Shown one piece after another: positions 9,770 through 17,341 of a stretch of 64,000 bases of DNA; the first letter of the stretch is position 1; each line of letters starts with the position of its first letter. The position numbers and the translations under genes were made by a program. The notes beneath the pieces were generated by a model, which worked only from the letters and a program-made list of their open reading frames with translations, did not search any database and was not told the origin of the DNA. This DNA is from Paludibacteraceae bacterium (GTDB lineage: Bacteria; Bacteroidota; Bacteroidia; Bacteroidales; Paludibacteraceae), in NCBI GenBank assembly GCA_024401455.1, contig JAKSLA010000007.1, positions 1 through 64,000 on the forward strand, given 5' to 3'.

Positions 9770-9856
9770 ATGGCTACACTAAAAGAACTATACACCACAT
9801 TAAAGTCACTCAAGGACATGAACCTCCCCGTATCTATGTCTAAAAGGTCACAATAA
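9770..9856 (+). pseudogene. Truncated gene start, MATLKEL copy 1
   Basis: ATG opens a 28-codon frame, MATLKELYTTLKSLKDMNLP and so on, that looks like the N-terminus of a longer protein cut short by a TAA. It sits directly after the methylase remnant. A second, diverged copy of the same start lies at 11358, on the other side of the ATPase gene. Over the first 22 bases the two copies differ at only two third-codon positions. The parent family is not certain. Confidence 0.45.
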
Positions 9857-9857
9857 G

Positions 9858-9916
9858 CAATGCGCAGTCGGGCCAAAAACGACGACTTTTTATATTTTTG
9901 GCCCGACTGTGCATTG
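9858..9916 (+). repeat. 22-bp inverted repeat upstream of the ATPase gene
   Basis: The left arm, 9858-9879, includes GCGCAGTCGGGCC. The right arm, 9895-9916, includes GGCCCGACTGTGC. They pair over 22 bases with a single G-T exception and enclose a 15-base loop. T-runs follow on both sides, so it could be a bidirectional terminator. It could equally be the recognition end of a mobile cassette or an operator, since the ATPase start codon is only 30 bases away. The right arm overlaps a TATTTTTG (9893-9900) that fits the TAnnTTTG -7 box. Confidence 0.7.
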
Positions 9917-9945
9917 TTTTTCAATTTTATTACGTACCTTGCAGT

Positions 9946-11355
9946 ATGGAAAAAATAATAGGAAGACAAGAAGAGTTCGCTAAGTTCTCGAAGTTCATGG
10001 GAAGCGGCAGAGGTGAATTTGTCGCTGTGTATGGTCGCAGACGTGTTGGAAAAACATTTCTGATACGTCAGTACTTCAAGGATAAATTTGATTTCTACGT
10101 CACGGGAATCATTGACGGTTCGCGTGACGAAGAAATGGCTGTCTTCAATGAGGCCCTAACAGAGTATGGCCACAAAGGAGAAAAAGCGAAGACATGGATG
10201 GAGGCATTTGGATTCCTAGCCAATCTTTTGCAATCGAAGAAGAAAAGAGAAAAACGTCTGGTGGTGTTTATTGACGAGCTACCTTGTTTCGACACCCCTA
10301 ACGCACGATTCGTACATGCGCTGAGTCATTTCTGGAACAGCAAGGGCGCATGGATTGACAACTTGTTTTTTGTGGTATGTGGTTCTGCTACTTCATGGAT
10401 GATAAAGAATGTCATTGATAACCATGGAGGTCTGCACAACCGTATTACTCACGAAATACATTTGCACCCTTTTGATTTGCATGAGACAGAGGAGTATCTC
10501 AAAAACAATGGTATGCGCTGGAATCGTCTGTCAATTATTCAGATATACATGGCTTTGGGAGGCATCCCCTATTACCTTGGAATGTTGGACAGAACAATGA
10601 GTGTGGCAGAAAACATCGATACCCTGTTTTTTAGTGATGATGCGGAACTGAGAAAAGAATATCCTCGCCTTTTCAAATCTCTTTTCAAAGATCCCGAGAA
10701 TTACGTTACACTCGTCAATGTACTAGCTGAATGCAAACAAGGAATGACCCGGAACGAAATAGCAGAACTGCCTCAATTCAAAAGCAATGGCCATCTGACT
10801 GTAATGCTGGGGAACCTAGTCAGCTGCGACTTTGTTCGTCTATACAACAATGGTACAAAGCAGAATGGTGGCATCTATCAGTTGACGGATTTCTATACAT
10901 TGTTCTATATTAACTTCTGCAAAAGACGTACGACGGATGACCACTATTGGCGCAATCATCTTGATACCACCACGATGAACAATTGGTATGGACTCGCTTA
11001 CGAAAGAGTATGTATGTACCATTTCAGAAACATCATACGTGCGCTGCGACTCGACTCCATTCATACGGAGTTCTATTCATGGAGAAGCAAAACAAGTTCT
11101 CCTGGTGCACAGATAGATATGGTAATAGATCGCTCTGATAATGTTGTGACAATATGTGAAGTGAAGTATTCCAAGGGCGACTACCTACTCAAGAAATCAG
11201 AATACGAAAAAGTACTCAATCGCATCAGTACATTCGAAGACGAGAAGAAGAGTCGAAAGGCCATCCACCCCATAGCAATTACAACTTTCGGAATAAAGCA
11301 AAACGAATATTCCGATGTTTTTCATAAAACCTTGACAATGGACGATTTATTCTAA
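9946..11355 (+). CDS. AAA-like ATPase with DUF234 C-terminal nuclease-like domain
   Basis: 469-aa member of the ATPase_2/DUF234 family, common in Bacteroidales and archaea, often in many copies, with no settled function. Walker A is GRRRVGKT at residues 30-37 and Walker B is VVFIDELP with D110/E111. The middle contains a winged-helix-like region (GMTRNEIAELPQF...). The C-terminus carries D391 (AQIDMVID) and E405-V-K407 (ICEVKYSKGDY), the D-(x)n-ExK pattern of the PD-(D/E)XK fold. I chose the ATG at 9946 (MEKIIGRQEEF) rather than an upstream TTG inside the inverted repeat, because the family begins at IGRxxE. It is a stand-alone gene, flanked by the inverted repeat and by two copies of a foreign gene start, which suggests insertion as a cassette. 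Confidence 0.85.
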   Translation: MEKIIGRQEEFAKFSKFMGSGRGEFVAVYGRRRVGKTFLIRQYFKDKFDFYVTGIIDGSRDEEMAVFNEALTEYGHKGEKAKTWMEAFGFLANLLQSKKKREKRLVVFIDELPCFDTPNARFVHALSHFWNSKGAWIDNLFFVVCGSATSWMIKNVIDNHGGLHNRITHEIHLHPFDLHETEEYLKNNGMRWNRLSIIQIYMALGGIPYYLGMLDRTMSVAENIDTLFFSDDAELRKEYPRLFKSLFKDPENYVTLVNVLAECKQGMTRNEIAELPQFKSNGHLTVMLGNLVSCDFVRLYNNGTKQNGGIYQLTDFYTLFYINFCKRRTTDDHYWRNHLDTTTMNNWYGLAYERVCMYHFRNIIRALRLDSIHTEFYSWRSKTSSPGAQIDMVIDRSDNVVTICEVKYSKGDYLLKKSEYEKVLNRISTFEDEKKSRKAIHPIAITTFGIKQNEYSDVFHKTLTMDDLF

Positions 11356-11357
11356 CT

Positions 11358-11432
11358 ATGGCTACCCTCAAAGAACTATCTACACTCAAAGAATACTACG
11401 CTACCCCGTATCATAGCCACCTACCATTCTAA
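11358..11432 (+). pseudogene. Truncated gene start, MATLKEL copy 2
   Basis: A 24-codon frame (MATLKELSTLKEYYATPYHS...) starts 2 bases after the ATPase stop. Its first 22 bases match the start at 9770 at all but two positions, and both frames later contain CCCCGTATC. It looks like a second, decayed copy of the same gene 5' end. Confidence 0.4.
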
Positions 11433-11437
11433 AAACC

Positions 11438-11474
11438 AAAAAAAGATGATGTTTACCAAACACCATCTTTTTTT
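11438..11474. terminator. Bidirectional terminator between ATPase and porP
   Basis: Arms 11438-11454 and 11458-11474 pair over 17 bases with one mismatch. A7 on one side and T7 on the other frame the stem, so it can end the + strand ATPase transcript and the - strand porP transcript. Confidence 0.9.
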
Positions 11475-11509
11475 GCTATGATTAAATTCGATGTTTAGCG
11501 TCGTTCTGC

Positions 11510-12412
11510 TTACCGTTTTGCAAATCCGTATGAAAGGATGATCTCGTGCGTACTTGCTGACAATCGATCCATTGAGCCTAAGCCCAAATCATACGAATAA
11601 CCGAATCTAACTTTGTACCACTCCAATCCTAATGTCATCACCAACATGGAAGGGTTGAATCCATTGTTCAAATCGGGACGGAGCGTAAGGCCTCCCCAAA
11701 CAAAGCGATCATAGAACGCCAATGAACCTACTTCCATCACGTTCGTGTTGTTCCTGTGCATATATGAAATGGTAGGTGCCAATTCCCACGTTTGGTTAAG
11801 TGGGATAAGAGAGGTTCCGTAAAGATAAAAGTGACGCTCGGGTTCAAAGGTTGTCATCTCCCCTCTCGTCAAGTGCGTGACTGAGGCTCCAACCGTCCAA
11901 AGCGGATTTGACAACTCTAAACCAAAATCAAAATCGGGCGAAATCTTCGTCTCTTTTTGTTCCGGATAGGTCTCATCTCCAAATTCTGTCATATCTTCCA
12001 ACTCATTGCAATAGGAGTTGTAATAGCCCCAATTGACACCTGCGCCCAATCCCATGGAGAGGACATACTTCTCAGACAAATCAATATGGTAGGCATAGAC
12101 CACTTTCATGTTGGTGGTATGGTGAGCCACTCCCATCTTATCGTAAGAACAAGTCAGTCCCATTCCCGACTTTATCTTGTCAACATAATTGGTGACATTA
12201 AGCACACCCGTACGAGGTCCGTTGTCTATGCCAGCCCATTGAATACGTCCATGAAGGAATATGTCTATGTCCTCTGTATTACCTGTGGCTGCAGGATTCT
12301 TGTTGACACGAGAGAATATTTCCTGCGACAACATCAAGTCTTGTTGGGCATAAACGGTTTGAAGCCCAAACATCACACAGAGGCAGTATGCTAATAATTT
12401 TATCGTTTTCAT
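11510..12412 (-). CDS. PorP/SprF family T9SS outer-membrane protein
   Basis: 300 aa with a signal peptide ending ...QTVYA and the family N-terminus QQDLMLSQ...NPAATGN. The rest is a run of amphipathic beta strands ending in an aromatic-rich C-terminus (EIILSYGFAKR). PorP/SprF proteins are outer-membrane barrels that associate with the T9SS. SprF in Flavobacterium is needed to export the adhesin SprB. The start overlaps the stop of the OmpA-like gene (ATGA), so the two are translationally coupled. The operon order is adhesin (738 aa), OmpA-like, PorP, matching sprB/sprF-type loci, so this protein probably serves the 738-aa cargo. Confidence 0.85.
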   Translation of the reverse strand: MKTIKLLAYCLCVMFGLQTVYAQQDLMLSQEIFSRVNKNPAATGNTEDIDIFLHGRIQWAGIDNGPRTGVLNVTNYVDKIKSGMGLTCSYDKMGVAHHTTNMKVVYAYHIDLSEKYVLSMGLGAGVNWGYYNSYCNELEDMTEFGDETYPEQKETKISPDFDFGLELSNPLWTVGASVTHLTRGEMTTFEPERHFYLYGTSLIPLNQTWELAPTISYMHRNNTNVMEVGSLAFYDRFVWGGLTLRPDLNNGFNPSMLVMTLGLEWYKVRFGYSYDLGLGSMDRLSASTHEIILSYGFAKR

Positions 12413-13683
12413 TGTTGTGAATTGTCAAGTTTGATGATTTCTACACGACGGTTCTTCTGATGCTCGTCGTCGGTAGTTGCGTTCTTAATATCAAGTTGTT
12501 TTTTACCGAATCCTTTAACGGTCATTCGATTCTTGTTGACTCCCATCTTTACAAGACGATTGTAAACCATTCTTGCACGGTTTTCAGATAGAGGCTGATT
12601 GTATTCATCACTACCCCTCGCATCGGTATGTCCATTGATGGAGAACTTGCTATCTGGGAATGCATTAATGAAATCATAGATATATTCAAATTCCTTATCG
12701 TATGAATCAATGAGCGTGGTTTTATCGAAGTCAAAATAGAAGACACACGTATTGTAATCCTTCATAACCACGTTCGTTGGGGTTGTATCGGTAGCCGCCG
12801 AATCAACGGGAACTGATTCTGCCGAAGAAACTACCAATCGGGCAGGACGGTAAATGTCAGCATCTCCATTCCTGTCTGAAATAAGGAATGGACAACCATT
12901 GGCCACTACGAAATTGGCATCCGAACCGTTCGAGTTGAACTCTGCAGCCAGCATGACGGGAGCATTATTAGCCTTCAACGACGTCTTAAAGATGTTTGAG
13001 CCGCCTAACGTATCAGGTCTTGTCGATGAAAAGTAGAAGGCGGTATCGCCAGCCAAATATGGAAAATCCTCATCACCCTCGGAATTGACTCCTTTCAGAT
13101 TCTGGGGAGCCGACCAACTCTTTCCGTCCGGTTTTCTATCAGAATACCAAATGTCCTTACCTCCCACTCCATCTTTCAAATCAGCCACATAATAGAGTCT
13201 TCTACCATTCTTTGTAATGGCAGGATTATAGAGCCCAGTTACTGTAGGAATTTTGTATGTCCATCTTCTTGCAGCAAAGGAGGTTCCGCGGACAGCCGTT
13301 CGTCCACCGCCCAAGCCTTCGATGTTCAATTTTTGGGCATTTCCCCATTTCTTGTTGACCAACTCGGCCATGTAAAGTACGCCGCCTTTGGAGAAGATGA
13401 TGGTCTTTCCGTATTGTGCAAATTGTCCCTCCATGCCCAAATTACTGAGATCTGGCATTGCTGTCAACGACTGGATATCCAAACTGTCGTTTTGCTCGGC
13501 AACATAAACAGTATCATTTCTTGAGAAAGCCAACTTATTGTCCAACAACGACAAGCCTCCTTCTGCACTGCGGTTGTTGATGCGCGATGATTTTATCGTG
13601 TAGCCATCGATAAACTTACGTTCAACAGCCTGCACGCCAACGACTACCATCGCCATTATTGTTATAAAAAATATCTTTTTCAT
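12409..13683 (-). CDS. OmpA-like outer-membrane/peptidoglycan anchor with PD40-type repeats
   Basis: A signal peptide (MKKIFFITIMAMVVVGVQA) is followed by a beta-propeller-like part with PD40 signatures (RRLYYVADLKDGVGGKDIWY, then DFPYLAGDTAFYFSSTR). The C-terminal OmpA domain contains INGHTDARGSDEYNQPLS, ENRARMVYNRL and KKNRRVEI, which bind diaminopimelate in peptidoglycan. The family resembles the OmpA-PD40 proteins found in Bacteroidota T9SS adhesin operons. An upstream in-frame extension is rejected because a perfect ribosome-binding site (13691-13698) lies just before the double ATG at 13686/13683. It starts 16 bases after the adhesin stop and overlaps porP by 4 bases. Confidence 0.85.
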   Translation of the reverse strand: MKKIFFITIMAMVVVGVQAVERKFIDGYTIKSSRINNRSAEGGLSLLDNKLAFSRNDTVYVAEQNDSLDIQSLTAMPDLSNLGMEGQFAQYGKTIIFSKGGVLYMAELVNKKWGNAQKLNIEGLGGGRTAVRGTSFAARRWTYKIPTVTGLYNPAITKNGRRLYYVADLKDGVGGKDIWYSDRKPDGKSWSAPQNLKGVNSEGDEDFPYLAGDTAFYFSSTRPDTLGGSNIFKTSLKANNAPVMLAAEFNSNGSDANFVVANGCPFLISDRNGDADIYRPARLVVSSAESVPVDSAATDTTPTNVVMKDYNTCVFYFDFDKTTLIDSYDKEFEYIYDFINAFPDSKFSINGHTDARGSDEYNQPLSENRARMVYNRLVKMGVNKNRMTVKGFGKKQLDIKNATTDDEHQKNRRVEIIKLDNSQQ

Positions 13684-13690
13684 CATTTCG

Positions 13691-13698
13691 ACCTCCTT
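13691..13698 (-). promoter_or_regulatory. Full-length Shine-Dalgarno AAGGAGGT before the OmpA-like gene
   Basis: The minus strand reads AAGGAGGT four bases before the first ATG (13686) and seven before the second (13683). Such a complete match to anti-SD is uncommon in Bacteroidota. It decides the start and suggests high translation of the anchor relative to the adhesin upstream. Confidence 0.75.
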
Positions 13699-13699
13699 A

Positions 13700-15916
13700 T
13701 TATTTATACACTTCAATAGAGCCCTTCACTTTTCTGCCATCTTTTAAAAAGACGGTGTAAATATATACTCCCGGATCGGCCACCTTACCTCGGTAATAAC
13801 CGTCCCATCCTTCCGTCGAATGGCATACCAAATTGCCGTAACGGTCATAGATGTAAACTTCATAACCGAGCATAAAGAAATCGTTCTTTCCTTCACGGTG
13901 ATGAGGAGTGAACACATCCGGAATGGCTATATCGTCTGGCTCAACAGGAGGTTCAGCCACCGTAAGAGCCAAATTCACAATACTATCACAACCATATTGG
14001 TTGGTCAATTTGATTTGATGAGCAAAAATGCCCAATTCGGTTTGCGCAGGCAATTCAAAGCCATTTTCGCTGTACTCTTCACCTAAGAAAGTTTTGTCGG
14101 TTATATGTCCTTCGCTGGTAGGAAGAACAACCAACGATAGAGAGACAACGCTATCACAACCATATTGTGTCTTACCATTAAAATTGTATATACCCGTTTC
14201 CGTCAACTCTTTCTGGTTCCATGAGTACGATTCGCCTTGACAAATGGAAACTGAGACATTCTCTGTCGGCAAACTACAAGAAGTAACCTCCAACATCAAA
14301 TTAACCGTACTATCACAACCATATTGGTTGGTCAACGTGATCTGATGCGTAAATGTTCCAATCTCGGTCTGCTTTGGCAAATCAAATCCATTCTCTTTAT
14401 AATCCTCGCCAAGAGAAACGGAGGCCGTGACATACTCCAAACTTAGTGGAAGTACCGACAACGTAAGTTTCACCAAACTGTCACAACCATTTTGCGTCTT
14501 GCCGTTCAACATATAGACGCCTGCTTCCGTTAAATCTCGAGTTCCCCAACTATACGATTTTCCTCTACAAATGGAAGCAATCACATCCTCCGTAGGAACA
14601 CTGCAAGGGTTAACTGTCAATGTCAAATCAACGATGCTGTCACATCCATATTGGTTGGTCAACTTAATCTGATGAGTAAACGTACCAACCTCCGTCTGTA
14701 TAGGTAAATTGAAACCTTTCTCCTTGAACTCCTCCCCTACAGAGACGGATGCCACAATATGCTGCGAACTTTGCGGGAGCACCGACAACATAAGTGTCAC
14801 CAAACTGTCACAGCCTGCGGCGTTCAATAATTTGCACTCGTACACACCGGCTTCCGTCAACAATTTACCTCCGAAAGAATAACTTCCTCCGGCACAGATC
14901 GTATCCTTGATTAACGTGTCTGTCGGCATACAGTCACAGGTTTTGAGTTTTATCTCAATGATATCAGATGACGAGTTGCACATGTTGAAGGAACCCTCCA
15001 CACCTGCAGAAGAAACAAAGACTTTGTAATAACCTTCATCGATGGATGACAAGTGAGGGAATGACAAAGACGAACCCGTTTCAATCTTTGTCCATCCTTG
15101 CTCGTTGTAGTTCTTTTGCGTATTCTTGAACCACGTATATGTCAACGGTTCAACGTATGTATTATCTGTGTTTGCAAAGAAAGCATTCATCTTAAAGTCG
15201 GAACCCACGCAAAGGCTGTCGTCTGGTTCGTTTACCTCAACCGGAGCCTTACACAAACGGACTTCTATATCGTCCAAAGCGAGGTCTCCTCCATTTCCAC
15301 CTGCTCCTGAGAATACTTTATAGACGATGGAAGTTTCACCCTCTGGCACGGAAAAAGGAAGTTCGAAACGGCTCCAGGCATAAACAGAACTGCTGAGCGT
15401 AAACTGCTTTTGAGCCAATACTTTTTCAGAGAGATCTTCGATAGTGATGGTGACCGGCGCACTTGAACTTGCATTGAGGGACCTTCCCCAGAAAGAGAAA
15501 GTTAAGTTTGTGTTTTCACACAAATTATCGACCCTTGTTTTATAAAAAGTAGCCTCTTCATAATCCAAATCCACAACCATAAAATAACCTCTCGTAAGGT
15601 CATCTTCATACGTGTGGTCGCCGAAATCAGCATACCACCCTGCATAAATGTGATTGTGAGGGTTGGAATCACGACGTCTAATGGCCTCTTTTCGTATATC
15701 ATATCCGTTTTTCAATTTTGCCCATTCATGGTCGCAAAAAGGAAGGGATACTAAGCCATCTGGCAATGCGGGACCCAAAGCCGGATCTGACACGCTATTT
15801 CCGCCAAAATCTTCACGAAACAGTATGGTTCCGTTTGAACATTCGGAATCATCAGCAAATGCAGAGAAAACATTAAATACCAATAATAAACTCCACAAAA
15901 GTTTTCTACAATTCAT
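13700..15916 (-). CDS. T9SS type-B cargo: repeat-containing surface protein, 738 aa
   Basis: Signal peptide MNCRKLLWSLLLVFNVFSAFA. A jellyroll-like N-terminal half (ILFREDFGGNSVSDPALGP...LALDDIEVRLC) is followed by an Ig-like segment. Three tandem units of about 108 residues come next, each beginning CxxPT(D/E) and containing a TICxGxSYSxG-like motif, LTEAGVY, GCDSLV and LTNQYGCDS. The C-terminus is a CHU_C domain (DVFTPHHREGKNDFF, YDRYGNLV, GWDGYYRGK, DPGVYIYTV), the type-B sorting signal. The protein is probably exported by the T9SS and displayed on the cell surface as an adhesin. It is first in an operon with the OmpA-like and PorP genes. No clear promoter was seen in the 133 bases upstream. 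Confidence 0.85.
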   Translation of the reverse strand: MNCRKLLWSLLLVFNVFSAFADDSECSNGTILFREDFGGNSVSDPALGPALPDGLVSLPFCDHEWAKLKNGYDIRKEAIRRRDSNPHNHIYAGWYADFGDHTYEDDLTRGYFMVVDLDYEEATFYKTRVDNLCENTNLTFSFWGRSLNASSSAPVTITIEDLSEKVLAQKQFTLSSSVYAWSRFELPFSVPEGETSIVYKVFSGAGGNGGDLALDDIEVRLCKAPVEVNEPDDSLCVGSDFKMNAFFANTDNTYVEPLTYTWFKNTQKNYNEQGWTKIETGSSLSFPHLSSIDEGYYKVFVSSAGVEGSFNMCNSSSDIIEIKLKTCDCMPTDTLIKDTICAGGSYSFGGKLLTEAGVYECKLLNAAGCDSLVTLMLSVLPQSSQHIVASVSVGEEFKEKGFNLPIQTEVGTFTHQIKLTNQYGCDSIVDLTLTVNPCSVPTEDVIASICRGKSYSWGTRDLTEAGVYMLNGKTQNGCDSLVKLTLSVLPLSLEYVTASVSLGEDYKENGFDLPKQTEIGTFTHQITLTNQYGCDSTVNLMLEVTSCSLPTENVSVSICQGESYSWNQKELTETGIYNFNGKTQYGCDSVVSLSLVVLPTSEGHITDKTFLGEEYSENGFELPAQTELGIFAHQIKLTNQYGCDSIVNLALTVAEPPVEPDDIAIPDVFTPHHREGKNDFFMLGYEVYIYDRYGNLVCHSTEGWDGYYRGKVADPGVYIYTVFLKDGRKVKGSIEVYK

Positions 15917-16049
15917 AAGTTTTATATGTATAAGAAATTTTTTTTGTATTTCTATTTTTAAGTCCTTTTCTTAAAATCGTCTATGATGGGGGAACATGAA
16001 AAAATTTCACTAATGGACGAATGTTTGCGAATCTTTTTTTGCAATCCGC

Positions 16050-16613
16050 TTATACCCAATGTTGCATAGCTGCAAATTTCCATAAAGGAGCCACCATCAT
16101 GGCTTGATGAAATTCCCCATTTTTCAACATGCGAATAACGTCCTCCTTTTCCAGTAAAACTATTTGTATATCCTCAGAAACTTCTAAATGTTGTTCGGAA
16201 ACTTGCTCTACACCAAGTGCCACATAGGTGTGGCTATAGTTGGTACATGCGCCCGCATTAGGGCTAATTGTCATAAAGTGACTCCATTCGCCACCAGCAT
16301 AACCGGTCTCCTCGTATAACTCACGTTGGGCTGCCGCCAAAGGATCCTCTCCCTTCTCGACACACCCAGCAGGAATTTCATAGGCTGTTAAGCGTTGGGC
16401 ATGACGATATTGGCGTTCCATGAGGAATTTACCGTCCTTGGTAAGGGCAATGACATTACAGAAATCTGGATATTCGAGTATGTAAAAATCTCTGATTTCT
16501 GCTCCCGTCGGCAACTTCACATGCTCGCGTCTTGCTGTAAGCCAAGGCCGTTGGAATAGATATTCGCTTTCCAACACCTGCCATTCCATTGAATCTTTTT
16601 GTTGTTGGGCCAT
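16050..16613 (-). CDS. Nudix hydrolase, ADP-ribose pyrophosphatase-like
   Basis: The Nudix box GCVEKGEDPLAAAQRELYEE then TGY is complete (G-x5-E-x7-REUxEExGU), preceded by AYEIPAG as in ADP-ribose/ADP-sugar pyrophosphatases (NudF-type). An N-terminal beta-rich region (REHVKLPTGAEIRDFYILEY) fits that subfamily. The enzyme would hydrolyse ADP-ribose or a similar nucleoside diphosphate sugar in the cytoplasm, using Mg2+ bound by the REUxEE glutamates. The start used is MAQQQKDSM at 16613; MEWQ at 16589 is equally possible. The 11-residue longer version is less likely. The gene stands alone, with a -7 box about 100 bases upstream. Confidence 0.85.
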   Translation of the reverse strand: MAQQQKDSMEWQVLESEYLFQRPWLTARREHVKLPTGAEIRDFYILEYPDFCNVIALTKDGKFLMERQYRHAQRLTAYEIPAGCVEKGEDPLAAAQRELYEETGYAGGEWSHFMTISPNAGACTNYSHTYVALGVEQVSEQHLEVSEDIQIVLLEKEDVIRMLKNGEFHQAMMVAPLWKFAAMQHWV

Positions 16614-16709
16614 GGGGCTATGATTAAGGGACCTTCCATAACTCACCCAACCAAATTGGTTAGAAGATAGAGGTCACATTGTCATATATAAAAAACAATT
16701 TTTAAAATG

Positions 16710-16717
16710 CAAAAGTA
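16710..16717 (-). promoter_or_regulatory. Putative -7 box (TACTTTTG) for the Nudix gene
   Basis: The minus strand reads TACTTTTG, a match to the Bacteroidota TAnnTTTG element, about 100 bases before the start codon. No good -33 TTTG is visible at the usual spacing. Confidence 0.35.
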
Positions 16718-16799
16718 ATAAATAAAATCCACATTATCCATTTTTTATGTTATGCAATATAAATTCTCATCTACTCGCATGGTCTAACCTTCTATATGC

Positions 16800-17288
16800 C
16801 TATGATTTTCGCAAGGAAGAAATCAAAACGACCCTTCTCTCCAGTTGCCGTTTGGGGCGAAGAACAACATAAGGATTTAAACTCAACGCCTCCATAACCT
16901 TTAGATCAGCCCGAGAAAGTTTTATAAGTTCGTCGGCAAGCGAAAAATCACATGTTTCGATTGCCTTATCAATAGCCTCCATCCTCGTCCGTAACTTCAC
17001 GGCAATGGCCTTTATCTCCTTTTTGAATTGGTCTGCATTCAAAAGATTATTCAACAATCGGTTGTCTCGCTCATCCAATCGCTCACCCTCTTTTTGCGAC
17101 GGCTTACTTGTCACATGCCAAGCGCAGCAGAAAGGACAATAGTAACTCCTAACCGGAGCCTTTCCAGTCTTTTCCAAGATTTCTTCCGCATTGAATCGAA
17201 TAAAGGCATCTGCCTTCTCTTTCGTTTGAAAGAGGGTCTTGGACTTTCCACTTGCTCTACAAAAAACAAGGCTTTTGGTTGGTTTCAT
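16800..17288 (-). CDS. Small zinc-ribbon-like protein of unknown function
   Basis: 162 aa from the ATG at 17288 (MKPTKSLVF). A YYCPFCCAWHVTS motif at about residues 50-62 gives a CPxC plus His arrangement like a half zinc ribbon. The preceding pattern (KTLFQTKEKADAFIRFNAEE) recalls short proteins that convert or recognise forms such as R.YxCPxCxGWHLT. The rest is helical, with basic residues, and probably forms a short coiled coil. No signal peptide. I see no functional partner: it lies between the terminator of the 2534-aa adhesin and the Nudix gene. A longer start at 17330 would overlap that terminator. Confidence 0.65.
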   Translation of the reverse strand: MKPTKSLVFCRASGKSKTLFQTKEKADAFIRFNAEEILEKTGKAPVRSYYCPFCCAWHVTSKPSQKEGERLDERDNRLLNNLLNADQFKKEIKAIAVKLRTRMEAIDKAIETCDFSLADELIKLSRADLKVMEALSLNPYVVLRPKRQLERRVVLISSLRKS

Positions 17289-17304
17289 GCAGTCGTCGAA
17301 TCTA

Positions 17305-17338
17305 TAAACAAAAGCGGGATGCTTTCGCACCCCGCTCT
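17305..17338 (-). terminator. Rho-independent terminator of the 2534-aa adhesin gene
   Basis: On the minus strand AGCGGGGTGC (17336-17327), a GAAA tetraloop and GCATCCCGCT (17322-17313) form a 10-bp stem with one mismatch, followed by TTTGTTTAT. It begins 6 bases after the stop codon. Confidence 0.85.
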
Positions 17339-17341
17339 AAA

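Noticed and set aside
9898-9945. 16-residue N-terminal extension of the ATPase (TTG start)
   Set aside because: It lies inside the inverted repeat and the family begins at the next ATG (MEKIIGRQEEF).
13684-13716. Extended start of the OmpA-like gene overlapping the adhesin
   Set aside because: The strong AAGGAGGT site and the signal peptide place the start at 13683/13686.
13950-14933. Possible CRISPR array
   Set aside because: The repeats are about 325 bases long and coding; no spacer-repeat pattern.
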